Source: Siphonodentalium dalli (lineage: Eukaryota; Mollusca; Scaphopoda; Gadilida; Siphonodentaliidae). Taken from it: a stretch of 64,000 nt of DNA. The translations under genes were made by a program, and so were the position numbers. Shown here piece by piece: positions 11,693 through 21,189 of this stretch. Each line of letters begins with the position of its first letter. Position 1 is the first letter of the stretch. The stretch is from the NCBI GenBank assembly GCA_032622095.1, contig CP136068.1, positions 3,387,314-3,451,313 on the forward strand, given 5' to 3'. The notes under the pieces are model-generated. The model worked only from the letters and a program-made list of their open reading frames with translations, ran no database searches and was not told the DNA's origin.

Positions 11693-11899
11693 CCCTTTCA
11701 GTGCCAAGGCCGATTTTTGTATCAACCCATATTTCCTTGATAATTTTTCAAATTTATTGATTATAATAATGTGATACATTGATGGAAAGAGCTCTAAGAG
11801 CTATTTCCATCAATGTATCACATTACTATAATCAATAAATTTGAAAAATTATCACGGAAATATGGGTCGATACAAAAATCGATCTTGGCACTCAAAGGG
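11693..11899. mobile_element. 207 bp palindromic MITE with TTAA duplication (piggyBac-type ends)
   Basis: The whole element is a near-perfect palindrome with arms of about 95 bases meeting at GAGCTCTAAGAGCT. It starts CCCTTTCAGTGCC and ends GGCACTCAAAGGG. The flanks are TTAA on both sides (11689-11692 and 11900-11903). TTAA duplication and CCCTTT ends are hallmarks of the piggyBac superfamily. There is no coding capacity, so it would depend on a transposase supplied elsewhere. Confidence 0.9.
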
Positions 11900-11903
11900 T
11901 TAA

Positions 11904-12210
11904 AGCTCAAAGTTGCTAAGCTATGTGGCATTTTGATTTTAAATAGTACATAAATTTGAAGAATACTTCCTATTAATCCTAGGTGCACAATTACCCAGAT
12001 AAAGCAACACGACTCGTGCACAGAAATGAAACATGGAATCGAAACTAATAAGTCTCCGTGTCACCACTGACAGTCGAAATATATAAATCCCATGCGCACG
12101 TACCCCAGCTGCACAGTGCGTGATATTTAATTAACGGCTAGCCAATCAAAAATGCCGAATTGATGACAACACTTGAGTGTCAAGACAATTTTACATCTAC
12201 ATCGAAATAC
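11904..12210. other. Non-coding stretch
   Basis: No recognisable gene. A minus-strand frame at 11818-12021 is partly within the MITE and is a shadow. Confidence 0.4.
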
Positions 12211-12224
12211 GGAACATATATAAA
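12211..12224 (+). promoter_or_regulatory. Candidate TATA box
   Basis: ACATATATAAAGGG is a close match to the TATA(A/T)A(A/T) core and lies in a locally less AT-rich context. A start site would be expected near 12240. No coding exon could be attached downstream, so the call is tentative. Confidence 0.25.
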
Positions 12225-12372
12225 GGGATGATAGATGCAGACAGTGTATGAGCAAGAGAGTGACTTTGATGGAAGTCCATATGTATACTAACCTCATTCT
12301 CAACTAAGATACATTCAACTGTCTTGTAGCTTCTTAACACAACTACCAGGAGCTAGGAAAATGTTTGGAAAT

Positions 12373-12471
12373 CAGCATTACATCGTCATCCATACCATCT
12401 GATGTAGCATGAATCAACTTCGTTAAAATACAGCATTAGATCGTCATCCATACCAGCTTATGCAGCATGAT
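12373..12471. repeat. 40 bp direct repeat, two copies 59 bp apart
   Basis: CAGCATTACATCGTCATCCA and CAGCATTAGATCGTCATCCA begin two 40 bp copies (12373-12412 and 12432-12471), both ending GCATGA. Confidence 0.75.
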
Positions 12472-12555
12472 GATAATTTTGTGTTCTCATGTTCCAGTAA
12501 AAACCTGTGGCAGGAAATAATAGTACATTATTATGAGGATTAAATGATCACAGGA

Positions 12556-12640
12556 ATACAGGGTTTGCACAGGTTCCAAAAATCTGAATTTAAGGACTTT
12601 TAAGGACCTTTTCAAGGACCTTTCGTTGCTAATTTCTAGT
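12556..12640. mobile_element. hAT-like transposon end
   Basis: CAGGGTTTGCACAGG followed by imperfect AAGGACTTTTAAGGACC units is a typical hAT terminus with subterminal repeats. It lies ~270 bp beyond the 3' end of the BED-finger frame at 12907-13236 and probably belongs to the same element. No matching opposite end was found upstream of the frame, so the element is truncated or rearranged. Confidence 0.5.
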
Positions 12641-12906
12641 GCCTTTAACAAACTTCCCATCATATCACCCAGACTGAGGCAGACTCAGACTACAAGTAAC
12701 TAAACTATTAACATAGACATATGATATTATACTGTGTGAAGAATTCATTGGTGGTTGTGGAGATTTTAGTCACAGAAAAGCACCCAAGAAGAATTCAAAA
12801 TTCTGAAATGTTCATATCCATATGTATATTCAGAGTCAGTCAAAGCCTCTTTAAAGCTTAATGATATTGTCTATAAAATGTATTTGATCTTGTCTTATCA
12901 GCTCCA

Positions 12907-13236
12907 TTACAATAAGATTATTACTATATACAAGTATTTGTAGAGCTTAACTAGTTGTAGCAATGGGAGATTTGCAGGCAAGTTCATAAACGCTGATATC
13001 GATGACTGTTTATAGTTAATGACACTGATAGGCAATCGTTCCCAGTGATTCTTTGAAACCATGTGGCTTTTTATCGCCGATTCGCCCCTTCCGGCTACAG
13101 TAAATGACTTAGAGCATACCCGGCATTTTGCAAAGTGCATATCATTGTCTGTGGTTAGCCAATCATGATACAGCTTTTTTTTTAGCCATTCGCAGTTGAA
13201 CTTGCACTTGGCAGGCATTGTGACCTCATATGCCAT
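12907..13236 (-). CDS. N-terminal fragment of a hAT-type transposase (BED zinc finger)
   Basis: An ATG at 13236 opens a 109-residue frame. The N-terminus MPAKCKFN with W17 and W26 leads into a zinc finger with C38-x2-C41 and H58-x5-H64, spaced as in BED-type fingers found at the start of hAT-related transposases and related host proteins. The finger is intact. A full protein of this class is about 600 residues or more, so only the DNA-binding head is present. The tail after residue ~85 (lysine, tyrosine and isoleucine rich, running into AT-rich sequence) looks non-coding. The hAT-like end at 12556 lies downstream in the expected place. It could be an exon of a domesticated gene, but no splice donor is convincing. 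Confidence 0.7.
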   Translation of the reverse strand: MAYEVTMPAKCKFNCEWLKKKLYHDWLTTDNDMHFAKCRVCSKSFTVAGRGESAIKSHMVSKNHWERLPISVINYKQSSISAFMNLPANLPLLQLVKLYKYLYIVIILL

Positions 13237-13700
13237 AAATCTACACTTTATTCAGGGCGAATTATTGTGCATAAACATTACGACAATGATTTCGCCAAAT
13301 GTAATTTGTTGATAACAATGACAGTGTGCAACCTATTTGGGTATCAAACTCATGACAAATAACTTATGTTTACATGAGTATAGCGGAGCGTGTCACATCA
13401 CTTTAAGCTACTAGTTATCTTAGCACATAAAACTGTTCGTTCTTCAACAATATTCTTCAAATTGTTTTACCATTTCCCAGCACAAAATCAAAATATTTTA
13501 TATTGTATAACATAGTGGCTGACTAACCAGAGAACTATCTCATCTAATTTTATTCACACTTGGCTGCTCGCTCCCAGCAGTTTTAGAGACTCACAACCTA
13601 CAAATATAAACTCACAACATACAAATATAAACTCACATTACTCAAATATTGTCCATATTCTGAATGACCAAAATAAATAGACAGATAACTTCGCTCTGCG
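13237..13700. repeat. Non-coding, with a 21 bp tandem repeat at 13590-13650
   Basis: About three units of CTCACAACxTACAAATATAAA (13590-13650). The rest holds nothing recognisable. Confidence 0.55.
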
Positions 13701-14207
13701 ATAGGCTCTCACCACTGACACCAGATGGCGTCGACTTAGTCATAACTCTCAACTCACGCATCTGATTTTTTTTCTCATCCACTACCTCACTTCATCCTTG
13801 CCACCACTAAGCTACAAAACTCACCAACATTGTTCTCAAGGTCATCAGCTGATGATCCAGGTGACGAGGCTGTGATCTCTGGATTCTTGATGGAGCCATT
13901 TTCATAAAACGTATGCTATCCTTGTCAGGTTATAAACACCGGTCAGTATGTGATCACTTTAATATTAAAGCAGGTAGGATTGCCATCTTGGTGTTTCCAT
14001 TGCACGAGGCCTCTTCTGTTATCCTTTGAATGAAGGTATGTAATTATCTCTTTATGTACATTTAGGCAGGACAGTCAATAAGAAAGTATTCATCCCCTCA
14101 CTCTGATGATGTCGCATCTCATTAATTGTCTCCATTAATTGTCACGAGGCAGTCTGCTCTCCTTGTCAGGCCTGGGATGTGAGGTATCCTCATATGTTGT
14201 ATACTGA
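13701..14207. repeat. Flank duplicated with 15000-15420
   Basis: Ordered matches such as TTTAATATTAAAGC, TCTGTTATCCTTTG, TGAAGGTATG and TCATCCCCTC(A/C)CTCTGATGATGTC occur here and again at ~15010-15420. Together with the neighbouring exon fragments they show a diverged tandem duplication of a locus of roughly 1.3 kb. Confidence 0.75.
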
Positions 14208-14521
14208 CCATGGACTCCAGAACTCATACTCCTCAGTCAGCAGCATGCTCCAGTCAGTGTTCTGTGTAACACCTCCATCATCTCTACCATGGACTCCAGA
14301 ACCCATACTCCTCGGTCAGCAGCATGCTCCAGTCAGTGTTCTGTGTAGCGCCTCCGTCATCTCTACCATGGACTCCAGAACCAATACTCCTCAGTCAGCA
14401 GCATGCTCCAGTCAGTGTTCTGTGTAGCGCCTCCGTCATCTCTACCATGGACTCCAGAACCCATACTCCTCAGTCAGCAGCATGCTCCAGTCAGTGTTCT
14501 GTGTAGCGCCTCCATCATCGC
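14208..14521. repeat. 79 bp minisatellite, four units
   Basis: Units begin ACCATGGACTCCAGAAC at ~14208, 14287, 14366 and 14445, spaced exactly 79 bp. The last unit runs without a break into a decayed copy of the NHL/TRIM-like exon (14522-14651), and parts of the unit resemble the equivalent part of the intact exon (CCAGTGTTCC, CCTCATTACTGAC). The array therefore probably grew from that coding sequence. The plus-strand frames across it are by-products of the repeat. Confidence 0.9.
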
Positions 14522-14651
14522 TGACTTGTGCCTCCTTCTTCCTGACCACAGCATTCTGTCTGGACTCCAGCCTCTCTCTCAGATTCTATAATCTCAATAG
14601 GATGGCGAGTACATACGTTCCACCGATCCACCTGCAATGATGCGTGTCACC
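14522..14651 (-). pseudogene. Decayed 5' end of an NHL/TRIM-like exon, copy 1
   Basis: Aligns by eye with 22210-22365 of the intact exon: CTTCxTCCTGACC(A/G)CAG, CTCCAG(C/T)CTCTCT, CAGATTCT, CCACCGATC and the intron flank AATGAGAAAGTAATTA. The acceptor dinucleotide has changed: CT on the plus strand at the intact site reads AT here (14652-14653), so AG has become AT. The rest of the exon is missing or replaced by the 79 bp minisatellite. The intron-side sequence is also conserved, so the copy arose by DNA duplication and not through an RNA. Confidence 0.65.
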
Positions 14652-15370
14652 ATGTAAAGAACAATGAGAAAGTAATTAAATGATTTATCAGTGTAATGGT
14701 GGTCTGCAGGTAGAGAATGAGTGCAATGGTGGTTAGGTATAGTAGCAATGTCAATGTTAGGGGATACAGCATGCCATAGCAGCATGATGCTCACGGATTC
14801 AGATCAGGATACTCTGTGCTAACAATGATCAAGTAAATGGAAGTTATCCTTGGTGTTTAGATATATGCAGGTCAGAAACACTATAATGAAGAGTTTGTCT
14901 TAGGAGAGCTACCAAAAGATTGGGGTCTTATTAAATCATACAGAAATCAAGTTATCCCGAGTGTGTAGAGACGTTCAGGTTAGAATCTCTACATTGAAGA
15001 GTTTTTTCTCACTTCATCCCTAGACACCACTGTAAGCTACATAACTCACCGACATCATTCTGGTGAAGTGGATGTAATCTCTGGATTCTCGATTGTCATA
15101 GAACATGAATTCTGGTGAAGTGGATGTAAGCTCTGGATTGATGATTGTCATAAAACATGAATTCTGCTATCTTCGCCCAATCAGTACGTGAACAGTTTAA
15201 TATTAAAGCTGGAAGGATGGCATCATTCTCACATCAGGATAACCATGATTGATGTGTCAAGATCATCTGTTATCCTTTGTATGAAGGTATGGAATCATGT
15301 CTTAAAGTATGTTTAGACAGGTACTAAAGCAGGAAAGTCAGTAAGAGGTAACATCATAATCATCCCCTCC
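14652..15370. repeat. Intron-side flank and duplicated DNA between decayed exon copies
   Basis: 14652-14800 matches 15902-16060 (GAGAAAG, GTAATGGTGG, GGTTAGGTAT). 15000-15370 matches 13701-14150. It also contains an internal ~60 bp duplication (GAATTCTGGTGAAGTGGATG / ATTCTGCTATCTTCGCCC area, 15057-15165). Confidence 0.65.
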
Positions 15371-15499
15371 CTCTGATGATGTCACATCTCATGTGGATTA
15401 GCCAGGAATGGTCTCCATTAAATGTCACAATACAGTCTGCTCTGCTTGTCAGACCAAGGATTGAAGTGTGTAATAGTCGCCAAAATCATCATTCTCTTA

Positions 15500-15899
15500 T
15501 CTCCCACATATCTCATGCTTCAGACAGTCCCTTGTCAATCCAACATGTCACTCTCCTCATTCTCTTGATTCATTCACCATCATCCACTTGATGCAGGTCT
15601 TCATTAACAATTACAATCGGCTAACTCACTCTTACACATCCTGGGTGTCAGGAATGTCCTCAGGTGAAGTCATACATTGCAGTCTCTAGTGTGTAATGCA
15701 GAAAGTCACATACAGAGTTCCTCGCCGTATGTTATGTCTGACGCTAGGTGCGATAACTTCAGATACTCAACCGCTGTCAGCCAACATCACTTCTCCTCCC
15801 TCTATAACTGGTCAACACTCCCAAGAATGATGAGGCCAGATTCTTTAGTCTCGGCAGCACCGAGTGCTTCACCAATCGGCTGAAATGACGTGATTCATG
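15500..15899 (-). pseudogene. Decayed NHL/TRIM-like exon, copy 2
   Basis: Matches the intact exon in collinear order: CGGGTGTCGGGAATGTCCTCAGGCGATG there corresponds to CTGGGTGTCAGGAATGTCCT here (~15640), and CATACAGAGTTCCTC corresponds to TATACAGAGTCCCTC. The 5' boundary is conserved, CACCAATCGGC then TGACGTGATTCATGCTGTAAGG, including the splice acceptor (AG on the minus strand opposite CT at 15900-15901). Large internal deletions and stops in all frames make it non-functional. Confidence 0.7.
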
Positions 15900-16072
15900 C
15901 TGTAAGGAACATTGAGAAAGCGATTAAACAAGTTATCAGCGTAGTGGTTGTTTGAACATAAAACAGGTACAGTATGAATGTAATGGTGGCTAGGTATGAT
16001 ATTTTTTACAAACATCAATGCCGGTGTAAGGAGATATGACAGCATAACACGAAAAGGAGAAGCTCATAAATT
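15900..16072. repeat. Intron-side flank of decayed copy 2
   Basis: Homologous to 14652-14800 and, over its first ~30 bases, to the intron next to the intact exon (22366-22395). Confidence 0.6.
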
Positions 16073-16236
16073 ATGGAACCATACGTGGTCTCATGACATT
16101 CTGTCACATTCATAATACGGGTAGGTACCAGAAGGAATCTTACTCTAATATTATAGAACCATACGTGGTCTCATGACATTCTGTCACATTCATAATACGG
16201 GTAGGTACCAGAAGGAATCTTACTCTAATATTATAG
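16073..16236. repeat. 80 bp tandem duplication, two nearly identical units
   Basis: ATACGTGGTCTCATGACATT at 16081 and 16161 begins two copies identical through ACTCTAATATTATAG. The near-identity implies a recent duplication. Confidence 0.95.
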
Positions 16237-16253
16237 CTGGAGAACAATACAAA

Positions 16254-16261
16254 CTAGAATG
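16254..16261. repeat. Left 8 bp target-site duplication of hAT element
   Basis: CTAGAATG, repeated exactly at 17123-17130 on the other side of the element. Confidence 0.9.
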
Positions 16262-17122
16262 TAGTGATTTGCGATTTTTCGATTATATCGTTCGATTCGA
16301 TTTTTAAACAAACATCGAAAAATAAAATCGTAAAATTTGAGTAGACCGGAAAATCGCGGTTTTTATACGGCCGGTGTTTATACTCTCCGGAAGTTCCCGA
16401 GTTATCTTCCGTGTCAAAACAAAAATGGCGACGCCCAGCAAAAGCAAGTCCGTGTGGTCTTCGTATTACGCTCGCCTTGACGATCGACGATGTAAATGCA
16501 ATTTGTGCAAGAAATAGATAATAGCTCCTTCTGGGAATACTACAAACTTACGTGCACATTTAGATCGGAAACACAAGCGTCAGTATTTAGAAATAAAAGC
16601 CGAATGTTTGGCAACTTTTGTTTGTTTGTTATTAACTGTGACTGATACATGTATGCACATCATGTATGTTATACTGTGTATGAACTATGAAGTAAAGTTT
16701 CATTCAGTTAGTAAAATCAGACTAGTCAGCCTGGTCAAGCCATAGTCCATTCGTGAATATTGAATAATGATGGTGCTTCCTAAATTCCTATACCTACCTT
16801 ATGGACCTAGTCATAGAAATTCCTTTGACAAGATATCAGAATGTTTATTTATATTTATTTTGTTTTTCCTTCTCCCTGACGAGAAGTCTGTTCATTTATT
16901 CTTTTTTGTTATTTTTACTAATTATAGTTCTGTGTTTTCGAGTTTTCAGAAAATAAAATATGCTAAATGCATTTAGGATTTCTTTTTCATATCCATTCAC
17001 TATTTCCTTCATATTGGAGTGATGTCATTCATGCAGTCAAGCAATGTACATGTCATATGACATTTATTAGTTGAAAATCGAAATCGAAAATCGAACATTA
17101 TTTAAAATATCGCAAATCACTA
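16262..17122 (+). mobile_element. Complete non-autonomous hAT element (861 bp)
   Basis: Terminal inverted repeats start TAGTGATTTGCGAT and end ATCGCAAATCACTA. They are extended by subterminal AATCGAAA/TTTCGATT blocks on both sides. An exact 8 bp duplication CTAGAATG flanks the element, as expected for the hAT superfamily. Inside, a BED zinc-finger fragment (16425-16599) survives but the catalytic region is gone, so it is a deletion derivative. Confidence 0.93.
16425..16599 (+). pseudogene. BED zinc-finger remnant of hAT transposase
   Basis: ATG at 16425 opens MATPSKSKSVW, then an aromatic pair (SSYYARL), C25-x2-C28 and H45-x4-H50 (TNLRAHLDRKH), the BED finger layout found at the N-terminus of hAT transposases. 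A TAG stop at 16515-16517 interrupts the finger between the cysteine and histidine pairs (right after LCKK). Past residue ~60 the frame turns hydrophobic and non-homologous. It therefore cannot make a working transposase. Its identity as a finger is well supported by spacing; the family follows from the element ends and the 8 bp duplication. Confidence 0.8.
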
Positions 17123-17130
17123 CTAGAATG
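17123..17130. repeat. Right 8 bp target-site duplication of hAT element
   Basis: CTAGAATG, identical to 16254-16261. Confidence 0.9.
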
Positions 17131-18285
17131 CACTCATTGGAGCTGCCTATACTTGCGCCCATTACACATTTGGCATGTTGTGTGGTGTCTTACCAACAAC
17201 AGTTTGAACCACGGGTGCTGGCCCCTCGTTTGAGAGATGGATAACAAAAATCTAGATATCAAATCTCAGTTCATCCATCGCTGAAATAGTTGTTTGTACG
17301 GACAGAATATCTCTGTTATCTCAAGTTGATCTATTACACTAATGATAGTCTTAGTAATACGTACGAGTTGTTTGACATATTTATATAACAATATAGACAT
17401 CGTTCATGTGAAGGGTGTGAAGACGATTGGTTGCCGATGATGCTATATTATATACCAATTGGGTTAACTTACTAGTTTGACTAGAATGATATCAAGTGTG
17501 TATGCCAGTGGCAAAAACCGTCAAAGTAAATTACAAAATACCGACACAATTAAATAAAAGAAACGCGATCATTGGTTAGTCTTTGATTAACAACGTGTCA
17601 ATGTGAACATGCCCTTAGCGACTGATCTACAGTCTTCGGGAACATATCATCAAAATGTCTACCGGGTATTGCGTTGAGAATGAGAAAGCTTGTTTTCCCA
17701 GTTAATTAATAAGGCATTTTAATAATCCATGTTTCCACATTCACATTTTTCAGTGCAATTGTTTTCAATTGAACCACGCGCTCGACTGTTTGGCCGGACA
17801 TGATTTATATGCACCAGGATCTTTCGAAAATGTTTTGAACTTTCCAGAAAAAACGATTCAGCACGCATCTTTTAGACTTGATCTCAACTCATTACCCCGA
17901 GTTTCAAGTGACATAAAATAGGCTTCTAATGGGCAGTACTATTGCCCACGTTTGTTTTACATGCAGTATATATATTTATAATAATAAAACACGAAGTTGT
18001 TGGCAGATGGAATGGTTTAGCCTGTCCGTGTAATATGAGTCTCAGCTGTCTGGACATCGACGTAATCATGTCTGGTGTTTTGCGCGCCCATGTAGCGTGT
18101 GACGTCCTGATGTGCGTCGTGATGTCATGGCCTCTTGATCGGTTTCCAGAAAGAAATAATTCAATATTGTTCATTTATGAACGATTTATTAGCAAAATAA
18201 AACCAGATAACAATGCAAATTAAGTATATATGTGGATATAAATTACAATTGATGCTACCATTTCATATTAGCGCGTGTTCATTTT
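17131..18285. other. Non-coding stretch with overlapping short frames
   Basis: Frames on both strands overlap at 17926-18223 and neither shows a motif or splice context. Nothing else is recognised. Confidence 0.35.
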
Positions 18286-18289
18286 TTAC

Positions 18290-18400
18290 AGTATGTACTT
18301 CCGGCATGATGTAACATATTCACGGAAGGATAAACAGACATCCGAGCCGAAAACATTACTTGCGTCCAGCATGGACTGGCGCAAGTAACAAGTTATTGCT
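18290..18400 (-). repeat. Dispersed ~100 bp segment, inverted relative to 30755-30855
   Basis: Read on the minus strand: TTACTTGCGCCAG, TGTTTATCCTTCCGTGAATA, TGTTACATCATGCCGGAAG. The same blocks appear in order on the plus strand at 30755-30855. Identity looks near 75-80 per cent by eye. Class unknown. Confidence 0.65.
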
Positions 18401-18499
18401 GATGGAGTAGTGTGCAAGTTAGAATCCTTTCTTAGGAACTTACTGTATTGTAAGTAAAGTAAGGAAAGAAAATATAGATAGAAACATAACAAGAGGTGT

Positions 18500-19515
18500 T
18501 CACTCGAGTGCTAGCATACCCCCACCGTGGCAAATTCAACCGGCATTATCCGTAAACCCAACAAAAAAGATTTTTAACTTTAAAGGAAAATTCGGACTAA
18601 TAATATCGATATGGTGTCACAAGAAGCATGTAAAGAAAACAATTATTCATATTGGTTCATATTTGTTCGAACGATTGCAGAACCCAAAAAAAGGGTAGAA
18701 AATGATACGTAACGTTAACATCGAAGATGGATTTTGAACCCATATTCGAAGAAACAAAAAAAAAACAAATGAATTCTAAGCCCGATCGCACTAGGTTTGT
18801 ATTTTAAGCCAATTCAGGCATATATAAAGTTTGGTGGTGATCGGGTAATCCTAACTTGAATTATCATCCAAAGTCAAAATAAGTCGAAAATGATGTGTAA
18901 TATTACAAAAAACAGTCTGAGCCAATCCCTAGCCGCATCATGTAGAGAGGGTATTGTGAGAAGCATGTATACCAAAAATTATTGAAATTGGTGGCAAGTC
19001 GATGCCGCTTTGTTAAAGAAATTTAAACAAATAATGTTTCTGTCATCTATATACATGTTGCAGATCTCCAATATGTGGGTAACAATACTCTGAAGTTTCA
19101 TATATCTACAATCAAAACTGTAGAGGAGTTGATGAAGGACCCTCATACAGAAAAACAGAAAATTATAAAAACAAATTTAAAGTCGAAATACCCATAACTT
19201 TGGGAAAAATCATCGGATCGAACTCAAATTCGAACTTGACCTGTATTTTGACATTATTGACTCACACAAAAAAACGGAATTTTCAATTGAACAGTCCAAA
19301 CTTTAGTTATCATCCGGAAACCAAAGAAAAAACAAGTAAAATTGAATTTTCTAAGTTGAAAAAAGTCCATAACTCGAGAAAAAAATCATCGGATCAAACT
19401 CAACCTGTATCTTGATATGACTGATCTACAAAAAACGGTATTTGCAATTAAAGGATCCAAACTTGAGAGATCATCCGGAAACCGAAAAAGTTAAAATTTT
19501 CAAGATGGTACAATA
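18500..19515. repeat. Diverged monomeric repeat, 'CATAACTC...ATCGGATC' family
   Basis: Contains at least two ~125-140 bp monomers in 19185-19500 (CCATAACT, AATCATCGGATC, TGACCTGTAT, ATCATCCGGAAACC) and older monomers upstream (GTTTGGTGGTGATCGG at ~18830). They resemble the better preserved copies at 36100-36513 and 37740-38598 but lack the (ACGG)n tail. Confidence 0.6.
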
Positions 19516-19519
19516 ACTG

Positions 19520-19861
19520 TGTGGCATTAAGGTAAATACAATATAGGCCTTAGAGGGCAGTGAGAACCATGTTTACTGCAGTACATTTGTCTTGGTTAAT
19601 GGTGAGTTTCCCGGAACATATATAACATGAGTAAATTCACTCAGATTTAATGGAGGTTGCATTTACAAGGATAGTATGTAGCTACACATGTCAGGTGATG
19701 ACAGGTGAGTGATCAATGAGAGGAATATTTTAGCCAAAAAAAGTGGTATTTGACTCTCCGACACCACAACATTGAAATAATAAATGGCCCGCTTTGGGTG
19801 TTTTTAGAGTTTTGTTATTATGACAAACAGGTAGTAAAACAGTTTTTAAAGTTTGGTATGT
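19520..19861. other. Non-coding stretch
   Basis: Nothing recognised except ATTGAAATAATAAATGGCC at ~19772, which resembles the ATTGAAATAAATGGCC block in the 22480-23320 repeats. Confidence 0.4.
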
Positions 19862-20490
19862 TTTAATCAACAGGTAATGAGCATTGCCTGAGAATCAACC
19901 TATTTAATTTTTGGTAGGTTTTAATCAACAGGTAATGAGCATTTCCTGAGAATCAACCTATTTAATTTTTGGTAGGTTTTAATCAACAGGTAATGAGCAT
20001 TGCCTGAGAATCAACCTATTTAATTTTTGGTAGGTTTTAATCAACAGGTAATGAGCATTTCCTGAGAATCAACCTATTTAATTTTTGGTAGGTTTTAATC
20101 AACAGGTAATGAGAATTTCCTGAGAATCAACCCATTTAATTTTTGGTAGGTTTTAATCAACAGGTAATGAGCATTGCCTGAGAATCAACCTATTTAATTT
20201 TTGGTAGGTTTTAATCAACAGGTAATGAGCATTTCCTGAGAATCAACCTATTTAATTTTTGGTAGGTTTTAATCAACAGGTAATGAGCATTGCCTGAGAA
20301 TCAACCCATTTAATTTTTGGTAGGTTTTAATCAACAGGTAATGAGCATTTCCTGAGAATCAACCTATTTAATTTTTGGTAGGTTTTAATCAACAGGTAAT
20401 GAGCATTGCCTGAGAATCAACCTATTTAATTTTTGGTAGGTTTTAATCAACAGGTAATGAGCATTGCCTGAGAATCAACCCATTTAATTT
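19862..20490. repeat. 58 bp minisatellite, ~11 units in an alternating pattern
   Basis: Unit TTTAATCAACAGGTAATGAG, CATT(G/T)CCTGAGAATC, AACC(T/C)ATTTAATTTTTGGT, AGG. Units differ mainly at one site: GCATTGCCTG and GCATTTCCTG mostly alternate, giving a 116 bp higher-order period. A third variant, CCCATTT, marks units 5, 8 and 11. Confidence 0.95.
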
Positions 20491-20559
20491 TGATGGCCTC
20501 ATATGACTCAAATAACTGACCTGATGAACTGAAGGAATGATCTCCAAAACATCCTGGTT

Positions 20560-20640
20560 CAATCTTCACGATCCTGAGACACCACCTCATTCACAGTAGA
20601 TGCTGAGACACCGCCTCATTCACAGTAGATCCTGAGACTC
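20560..20640. repeat. ~29 bp tandem repeat (CCTGAGACACC)
   Basis: Two to three units of (C/G)CTGAGACACC(A/G)CCTCATTC followed by ACAGTAGAT. Confidence 0.7.
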
Positions 20641-20960
20641 TAGTAAATCTGGATTCTCACCACAGTACACATTACATATACATAACGGCCCATGACATCC
20701 TCACTCATTACATGTTACTCCTCTCTGTGGACTGTGCTGGTAAATCTGGATTCTCACCACAGTACACATTACATATACATAACGGCCCATGACATCCTCA
20801 CTCATTACATGTTACTCCTCTATGTGGACTGTGCTGGTAAATCTGGATTCTCACCACAGTACACATTACATATACATAACGGCCCATGACATCCTCACTC
20901 ATTACATGTTACTCCTCTCTGTGGACTGTGTTGATAAATCCGGATTCTATCATCACCACG
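20641..20960. repeat. 97 bp minisatellite derived from the NHL/TRIM-like exon 3' end
   Basis: Three units beginning CATGACATCCTCACTCATTA at ~20690, 20787 and 20884, spaced 97 bp. The unit core (TCCTCACTCA, GTTACTCCTCTCTG, GCTGGTAAAT, GGATTCT) aligns with the last ~60 bases of the intact exon at 21185-21240 (TCCTCACTCACAGCAGGTTA, CTTCTCCTCGCGCTGGTAAA). The array therefore looks like amplified coding sequence. The frames across it have no independent support. Confidence 0.85.
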
Positions 20961-21185
20961 GTATATACTACCATAACAACCCACGACGAGGTGAATGAAC
21001 ATATGATGGATCCCGTCCTTCCTGATCAGCAGCGCGAGTAAGTAATAACCATCAGCAGCACATAACAACTGACAACATGTTACACTCCTCCCTCTGGATT
21101 CTACCCTCAATGAGTACATATGTAATAACAACCAACGATGAGTCAGCAACATAACCGACACAGCATGCAGCAATCCTCGAAATCC
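20961..21185 (-). pseudogene. Decayed C-terminal fragments of the NHL/TRIM-like exon
   Basis: GATCCCGTCCTTCCTGATCA with CAGCAGCGCGAG matches GATTCCATCCTTATCAGTCA with CAGCAGCGTGCG in the intact exon (~21330). A second weaker match (AACAACCAACGATGAGTC, then AACATAACCGACA) lies at ~21127-21160. These are partial duplications just downstream of the functional copy. Confidence 0.6.
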
Positions 21186-21189
21186 TCAC

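Noticed and set aside
14179-14591. Overlapping plus-strand frames with repeated MLQSVFC-like peptides
   Set aside because: They are translations of the 79 bp minisatellite and lie opposite a decayed exon on the minus strand.
19862-20490. Regular repeats that could be mistaken for a CRISPR array
   Set aside because: Units are contiguous with no variable spacers, in a eukaryotic context.
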